64,000 nucleotides of DNA, taken from positions 1 through 64,000 of the forward strand of contig JBARBN010000009.1 in NCBI GenBank assembly GCA_049793155.1. The letters run 5' to 3'. The position numbers and the translations under genes were made by a program. Shown here piece after piece: positions 59,507-64,000 of the stretch. This stretch comes from JALNZF01 sp049793155. GTDB lineage: Bacteria; Nitrospirota; UBA9217. The notes under the pieces were generated by a model. The model had not been told where the DNA came from. It was given only the letters and a program-made list of their open reading frames with translations, and did no database searches. Position 1 is the stretch's first letter; each line of letters starts with the position of its first letter.

Positions 59507-60448
59507 ATGCTAGAGGCAACAGAAAAGATATGGATGAATGGAACGTTCGTGAAGTGGGACGACGCGAAGGTGCATGTCCTTACACACACGCTCCATTACG
59601 GGACCGGTGTGTTCGAGGGCATCCGCTGTTATAAAACCGATTCGGGTTCGGCAGTGTTCAAGTTGCAGGAGCACGTCGACCGCCTCTTCGACTCGGCCCA
59701 TATCTGTCAAATGGATATTTCTTTTACCCGCGGGGACGTGGCCGAGGCGATCCTCGAAACGATCCGTATAAACAAGATTGAGGCGTGCTACATCAGGCCA
59801 CTAGTGTACCTGGGCTACGGCGCCATGGGCATTCTGCCCAAGGATAACCCGGTCCAGGTCTCGATCGCGGTCTGGCCATGGGGCAGCTATCTTGGCGAAG
59901 AGGGGCTTAAGAACGGCATCCGTGTCAAGATCTCGTCCTTTTGCAGGCCCAATGTGAACGCGACCATGGTGCGTTCCAAGACCACGGCGAACTATGCGAA
60001 TTCTCTGCTTGCCAAGCGCGAAGCGCTCAGTGACAACTACGACGAAGCGATACTGCTCGACACTGACGGCTACGTTGCCGAGGGAAGCGGTGAGAACGTA
60101 TTCATGGTGCGGAAAGGTGTGATCAAGACGCCTCCGCTCACGTCCATTCTGGAAGGCATCACCCGTGACACGATCATGCAGCTCGCTGCCGAACGCGGGA
60201 TGCGTCTCGTGGAAGAGCGGTTCACGCGGGACGAGCTCTATGTCGCTGACGAGGCCTTCTTCACCGGCACTGCGGCAGAGATCACGCCGATCCGTGAAGT
60301 GGACAATCGCAGCATCGGTGAAGGCAGGCCGGGACCGGTTACGAAGGCGCTGCAGTCAGCGTTCTTTGATGTCGTCCACGGCCGTGACGGCCGTCATGCA
60401 GACTGGCTCACCTCCATCACGGCGTCGCAGCCGGCGATGAAACAATAA
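59507..60448 (+). CDS. ilvE: Branched-chain amino acid aminotransferase
   Basis: PLP enzyme for the last step of Val, Leu and Ile synthesis. Fold type IV signatures: HTLHYGTGVFEGIRCY, the PLP Lys in RSKTTANYANSLLAKREA, EAILLDTDGYVAEGSGENVF, TSILEGITRDTI and FFTGTAAEITPIREVD. The ATG at 59498 lies in the promoter -10, so the ATG at 59507 (313 residues) is the likely start of a leaderless message. No ribosome site is present. Confidence 0.94.
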   Translation: MLEATEKIWMNGTFVKWDDAKVHVLTHTLHYGTGVFEGIRCYKTDSGSAVFKLQEHVDRLFDSAHICQMDISFTRGDVAEAILETIRINKIEACYIRPLVYLGYGAMGILPKDNPVQVSIAVWPWGSYLGEEGLKNGIRVKISSFCRPNVNATMVRSKTTANYANSLLAKREALSDNYDEAILLDTDGYVAEGSGENVFMVRKGVIKTPPLTSILEGITRDTIMQLAAERGMRLVEERFTRDELYVADEAFFTGTAAEITPIREVDNRSIGEGRPGPVTKALQSAFFDVVHGRDGRHADWLTSITASQPAMKQ

Positions 60449-60553
60449 CAATCCTCTACAGAGCAGACAGAGGTTGCAGCGATATTATAAAATGCTTGAT
60501 TTCGGCCTTCTCTGTGTTCTTTGCGAACTTTGCGTCAAAAGCGTTCAACAAGT

Positions 60554-60638
60554 GCCGAAGTGGTGGAACTGGTAGACACGCACGTTTGAGGGGCGTGTGG
60601 GGCAACCCATGGGGGTTCGAGTCCCCCCTTCGGCACCA
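60554..60638 (+). tRNA. tRNA-Leu (anticodon GAG)
   Basis: Class II tRNA with a long variable arm (TGGGGCAACCCAT). Acceptor stem GCCGAAG/CTTCGGC, discriminator A, encoded CCA. Anticodon stem CACGT...GCGTG with loop containing GAG. T arm GGGGGTTCGAGTCCCCC. A degenerate repeat-word stretch (ttctttgcgaactttgcg) precedes it. Confidence 0.95.
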
Positions 60639-60701
60639 ATTTTTTTCGCATCGAATTGCATCTAAGCACAGCATGCCCTCTCGCAGTCCTGAATCGATCT
60701 G

Positions 60702-62312
60702 ATGAAAAAATACATCTCCATAATACTGCCCTGGTTATTTACTGTTCTCCTCCCCGTCGTTTGTTTTGGTCAGGAGCCTGCAAACGGTGAGCTGGGGATC
60801 GTGTCTGCGCCGCTCGCAAATGTGCACGAAGGGCCGGTATCGAGATCCAGGCTCGAGACGCAGGTGCTTATGGGCGATGAGGTGCTGATCCTTGAAAAAC
60901 AGGACAATCGATACCGGGTGACAATACCGAGCCAGGAAAACCGGGAAGGCTGGATCCAGCAGGAAGCTGTCCACATCCCAAAGGACAAAGGCCGATCCTA
61001 CCTGAAGGCGAATCGTCAGTGGATTGTCATTACGACGCCGAAGGCCGAGGCTCTGATCCTGGACAGGACCGGTGACCACAAGGTCTCACTGTATGCGGGC
61101 ACGCGGCTGCCGGTGCTCCAGACCACCAAACAGGGGCAGAAGGTCCAGTTCCCCGACAAGTCGGTTGCGATCATCGACGTTGCGGAAACAATGCCCGTGA
61201 AATCCTCAGATCCTCTCGTAAACGATACCACGCCCGAGGAAATTGCAATGACCGCAAAACAGTTCCTGAACGTGCGGCATCTTACCGGCGGAATCTCGGA
61301 ACAGGGCATGGACGTCAGCGGTCTGATCTATGTCGCTTACCGGATCCACGGAGTGCCGCTCAGCACGGACCGCGCCTCGTTCAAAGGGAAAGCCGAGCGC
61401 GTGTCGAAGAAAGAGCTCCATCCTGGCGACATCCTGTTCTTTTATGGCGAAGGCCTCGGCTTGTATCTTGGAAACGGGCGGTTTATCCATGTGCCGAAAA
61501 AAAAGGCGGCCCAGATCGCCGGGATATCCGATCGACGGTTCGTCAACTCACTTCAGTATGGCCTCCGGATCATCGGTTTCGGGCAGCCTGACGATAAAAA
61601 GAACATAGCTGCCATGACCGCCGACGAGATCCTGCTCACGCAGGCGCGGGTGGCGAAACTCCCGCTGAACAAGCGGATAGCCTCCTGGGCCAGCCGCTTT
61701 ATCGGCACACCCTATGATACCGACCCTTTGGGCATTTATGTGAGGACGAACCGCATTGTTGCTGACGAAAAGGTTGACTGCATGTATCTTACCTTTCGCT
61801 CGGTAGAGCTAGCCCAGACCAGCACTCCCGGTGAGGCCATTGACCGTGCGCTCAGTCTGCGGTTCATCACCAAAGGCAAGATTGCGGACGGACTCGTAAC
61901 GAACTACGACCAGCGTTTTCAGTACGGCGAGGACATGGTTGCGAGTTCCAAGTGGGGGAAGAACATCACCGCCGATCTCGGCGAGACCATACAGATCGCG
62001 GGCTCTCGCGGCAAAGATTTTGTCGACATTCTGCCGAAGAATGTTCTCACGGCGCGGGTGTTCCAGACGAAGCTGCAGGACGGCGATATTATTTACTGGG
62101 TCAAGGACCCGAAGAAACGCGTGGTCGAGGAGATCGTGTCACACCTTTCCATTGTCCACATCAAATCCGGCAAGCCCTATCTCATTCATGCCGCCGGCGA
62201 CAAGGACCGCGAAGGCCGGGCAGGCGGCGGCGCTGTCAAAGAAGTTCCCTTTTCCGATTACGTGCGGACGATGCGGTTTATCGGCGCATTTGTGACGCGG
62301 TTCGAGCAGTAA
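60702..62312 (+). CDS. Exported cell-wall protein: SH3 domain, degenerate NlpC/P60-like domain and a second Cys-containing papain-like domain
   Basis: 536 residues. Signal peptide (cleavage near CFGQE). An SH3-like domain follows (about 30-95; LANVHEGPVSRSRLETQVLMGDEVLIL). At about 185-290 an NlpC/P60-type domain has GMDVSGLIYVAYR, where the catalytic Cys of DCSGL is Val, yet KKELHPGDILFF and GRFIHVPKKK remain. The C-terminal part (about 315-530) has RFIGTPYDTDPLG and EKVDCMYLTFRSVELA with a Cys and HLSIVHI, resembling DUF1460 amidase-like domains. The first domain is probably binding-only. Likely a periplasmic peptidoglycan hydrolase or binder. Confidence 0.8.
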   Translation: MKKYISIILPWLFTVLLPVVCFGQEPANGELGIVSAPLANVHEGPVSRSRLETQVLMGDEVLILEKQDNRYRVTIPSQENREGWIQQEAVHIPKDKGRSYLKANRQWIVITTPKAEALILDRTGDHKVSLYAGTRLPVLQTTKQGQKVQFPDKSVAIIDVAETMPVKSSDPLVNDTTPEEIAMTAKQFLNVRHLTGGISEQGMDVSGLIYVAYRIHGVPLSTDRASFKGKAERVSKKELHPGDILFFYGEGLGLYLGNGRFIHVPKKKAAQIAGISDRRFVNSLQYGLRIIGFGQPDDKKNIAAMTADEILLTQARVAKLPLNKRIASWASRFIGTPYDTDPLGIYVRTNRIVADEKVDCMYLTFRSVELAQTSTPGEAIDRALSLRFITKGKIADGLVTNYDQRFQYGEDMVASSKWGKNITADLGETIQIAGSRGKDFVDILPKNVLTARVFQTKLQDGDIIYWVKDPKKRVVEEIVSHLSIVHIKSGKPYLIHAAGDKDREGRAGGGAVKEVPFSDYVRTMRFIGAFVTRFEQ

Positions 62313-62523
62313 TCTTATTTCCAACCAGATCCCCTACCGACAAGTTCGACTCAAAAACTCTATAATTTCGGTTTGACATCTCTCCTCGTTCTCTGCTATT
62401 CTCAGCTGAAATGATAACACCAACGGGAATTAAGATGCGAGAGACAAGAGATTAACAGGCAGTGGTTTACCGACGTACTATCAGGTTATTCTCCTTTTAT
62501 TTTCCCTCAAACAAAGAGGTCTT

Positions 62524-64000
62524 ATGCTCTCCAAGGTCATCAGCGCTGCAGTGTTGGGTATCGACGCCTACCCTGTTGAGGTTGAAGTCGACATTGCGAG
62601 CAGAGGGCTTCCTTTTTTCTCCACGGTGGGATTGCCGGATGCTGCCGTGAAAGAGAGCAAGGAGCGCGTGCGCGCTGCGCTCAAGAACACGGGTTTCGAT
62701 TTTCCCTTGAAACAGGTTGTCGTGAACCTCGCGCCGGCTGATATAAAAAAAGAAGGATCTGCCTTTGACTTGCCCATCGCCATCGGCATGCTGATCGCCG
62801 AAGGAGTGCTTACCCAGGAGATGGTGAACGGCTATCTGATCGTGGGCGAGCTCGCGTTGGACGGCAGGGTAAAGTCCGTGCGGGGCGCGCTGTCTATGGC
62901 GGTGCTTGCAAAGAAGGCAGGGCACCGGGGCATGGTGATCCCCGCGGACAATGCACAGGAGGCGGCGGTCGTTGAGTCTGTCAAGATCTTCGGCCTGCAT
63001 ACCCTTTCGCAGGTGGTGGAGTTCCTCCTTGGCCGTGCCGCTGTCGAGCCGGTGAATATCAATATCCAGAGTGCTTTCGAAACGTACTCCGCGTATCAGG
63101 AAGACTTTTCTGAGGTAAGAGGGCAGGAGCACGCGAAGCGTGCGATCGAGGTCGCCGCAGCCGGCGGGCACAACATCGTTATGATCGGACCTCCGGGATC
63201 GGGCAAGACCATGCTCGCACGCCGTCTTCCCTCGGTCCTTCCCCGGATGAGCTTTGACGAGTCCATTGAAACGACCAAGATCCACAGCATCATGGGCTTG
63301 CTCAAGAAAGGCCAGCCGCTCATCGCGACGCGGCCCTATCGTTCTCCGCATCACACGATATCCGACGCCGGTCTGATAGGCGGCGGTCAGGTCCCGAAGC
63401 CCGGCGAGGTGAGCCTGTCGCATAACGGGGTACTTTTCCTCGATGAGCTGCCGGAGTTCAAGCGGAACGTGCTCGAGGCGCTTCGCCAGCCCCTTGAGGA
63501 CGGCCAGGTCACGATCTCCCGCGCCATCACCTCGCTCACCTATCCTGCGTCAATGATGCTTGTCGCCGCCATGAACCCGTGCAAATGCGGTAACTGGGGT
63601 GATCCGGCACACCAATGTCAATGCACGCCGCACCAGGTACAGACCTATCGGTCGCGCGTGTCCGGTCCGCTCATGGACCGCATTGATATTCACATCGAAG
63701 TGCCGGCCATCAAGTTCAACGAGATCTCGTCGGACAAACCCGCGGAAGCATCACTGCTGATCCGCGAGCGGGTGACCAGGGCGCGGGAAAGACAGTATGC
63801 ACGATTCAGAAATGACGGCATATACGCCAACGCGCACATGAAGCCGAAGCATATCCGGAAATATTGCAAGATTGACGATGACAGCCTGCTTCTCATGGAA
63901 ACAGCCATGAACCGGCTCGGTCTCTCAGCGAGGGCGTATAATCGAATTCTTAAAGTAGCGAGGACGATCGCCGACATCGAGGGCAGCGAGAAGATAGCGA
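62524..64000 (+). CDS. YifB/ComM-family AAA ATPase (Mg-chelatase subunit ChlI-like), 3' end outside the window
   Basis: The frame runs open from the ATG at 62524 (GAGG just upstream) to the window end, 492 codons. N-terminal Lon-protease-like fold (VVVNLAPADIKKEGSAFDLPIAIGML), ATPase with GPPGSGKTMLARRLP, RPYRSPHHTIS, NGVLFLDELPEF, an inserted Cys zinc motif (NPCKCGNWGDPAHQCQCTP), and SGPLMDRIDIHIEV. ComM acts as a branch-migration helicase in natural transformation. Whether this one does is inferred from family only. About 20 residues are probably missing. Confidence 0.93.
   Translation, partial: MLSKVISAAVLGIDAYPVEVEVDIASRGLPFFSTVGLPDAAVKESKERVRAALKNTGFDFPLKQVVVNLAPADIKKEGSAFDLPIAIGMLIAEGVLTQEMVNGYLIVGELALDGRVKSVRGALSMAVLAKKAGHRGMVIPADNAQEAAVVESVKIFGLHTLSQVVEFLLGRAAVEPVNINIQSAFETYSAYQEDFSEVRGQEHAKRAIEVAAAGGHNIVMIGPPGSGKTMLARRLPSVLPRMSFDESIETTKIHSIMGLLKKGQPLIATRPYRSPHHTISDAGLIGGGQVPKPGEVSLSHNGVLFLDELPEFKRNVLEALRQPLEDGQVTISRAITSLTYPASMMLVAAMNPCKCGNWGDPAHQCQCTPHQVQTYRSRVSGPLMDRIDIHIEVPAIKFNEISSDKPAEASLLIRERVTRARERQYARFRNDGIYANAHMKPKHIRKYCKIDDDSLLLMETAMNRLGLSARAYNRILKVARTIADIEGSEKIA

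Overview
The window is a contiguous piece of a bacterial chromosome, by eye moderately GC-rich (mid 50s percent), with AT-rich islands near 19.5-21.0 kb, 46.6-47.1 kb and 54.5-55.0 kb. The gene set fits a Gram-negative, diderm bacterium of the Nitrospirota or Desulfobacterota type. Pointers are a meso-diaminopimelate MurE, three SurA-like periplasmic chaperones, an Aquifex-type aconitase, sigma-54 circuitry and many universal stress proteins. The phylum is my inference. The window starts inside trmJ and ends inside a yifB/comM-like gene.

Region 0.4-19.4 kb is a complete, canonically ordered division and cell-wall (dcw) cluster on the minus strand: mraZ, a STAS-domain gene, rsmH, ftsL, ftsI, murE, murF, mraY, murD, ftsW, murG, murC, murB, ddl, ftsQ, ftsA, ftsZ. 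It has a textbook sigma-70 promoter and three MraZ boxes 10 bp apart. Most gaps in the cluster hold odd inverted-repeat elements: two arms built of short quasi-periodic words, with a different word in each element. Some arms run into coding sequence and change protein ends (FtsW, RsmH, FtsQ, MurE, MraY). More copies occur at mnmG-mnmE, surA-rlmI, before an HNH gene and between two tRNA genes.

Region 19.4-21.06 kb is an accessory island with an HNH nuclease gene and an AT-rich zinc-ribbon membrane protein gene. The latter is followed 15 bp after its stop by an integron attC-like site, so it may be a solitary gene cassette. Region 21-43 kb is mostly housekeeping: mnmG, mnmE, pgi, a class-V aminotransferase, a GIY-YIG nuclease, mfd, a surA-like trio broken by an inverted capA-like gene, rlmI, tRNA-Val, an Fe-S protein, a cold-shock gene and a dksA-like gene (both with hairpin leaders), PilZ, DUF3108, a small cytochrome, an HD-GYP protein and an Smr protein.

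Region 43.7-59.4 kb looks like one stress/signalling district: tRNA-Gln and tRNA-Glu, five universal stress protein genes, two sigma-54 activators, a histidine kinase, a GntR regulator, a TauE-like transporter operon and several tiny genes. Three -24/-12 promoters are visible. Two of them drive paralogous 44-48-residue proteins that share the core VAITFAEAG, a family I do not recognise. An aconitase, a ferritin-like gene, ilvE (apparently leaderless), tRNA-Leu, an SH3/NlpC-like cell-wall protein with a lost catalytic Cys, and the truncated yifB gene complete the window.

Coordinates come from reading the sequence. No database search or folding program was run.
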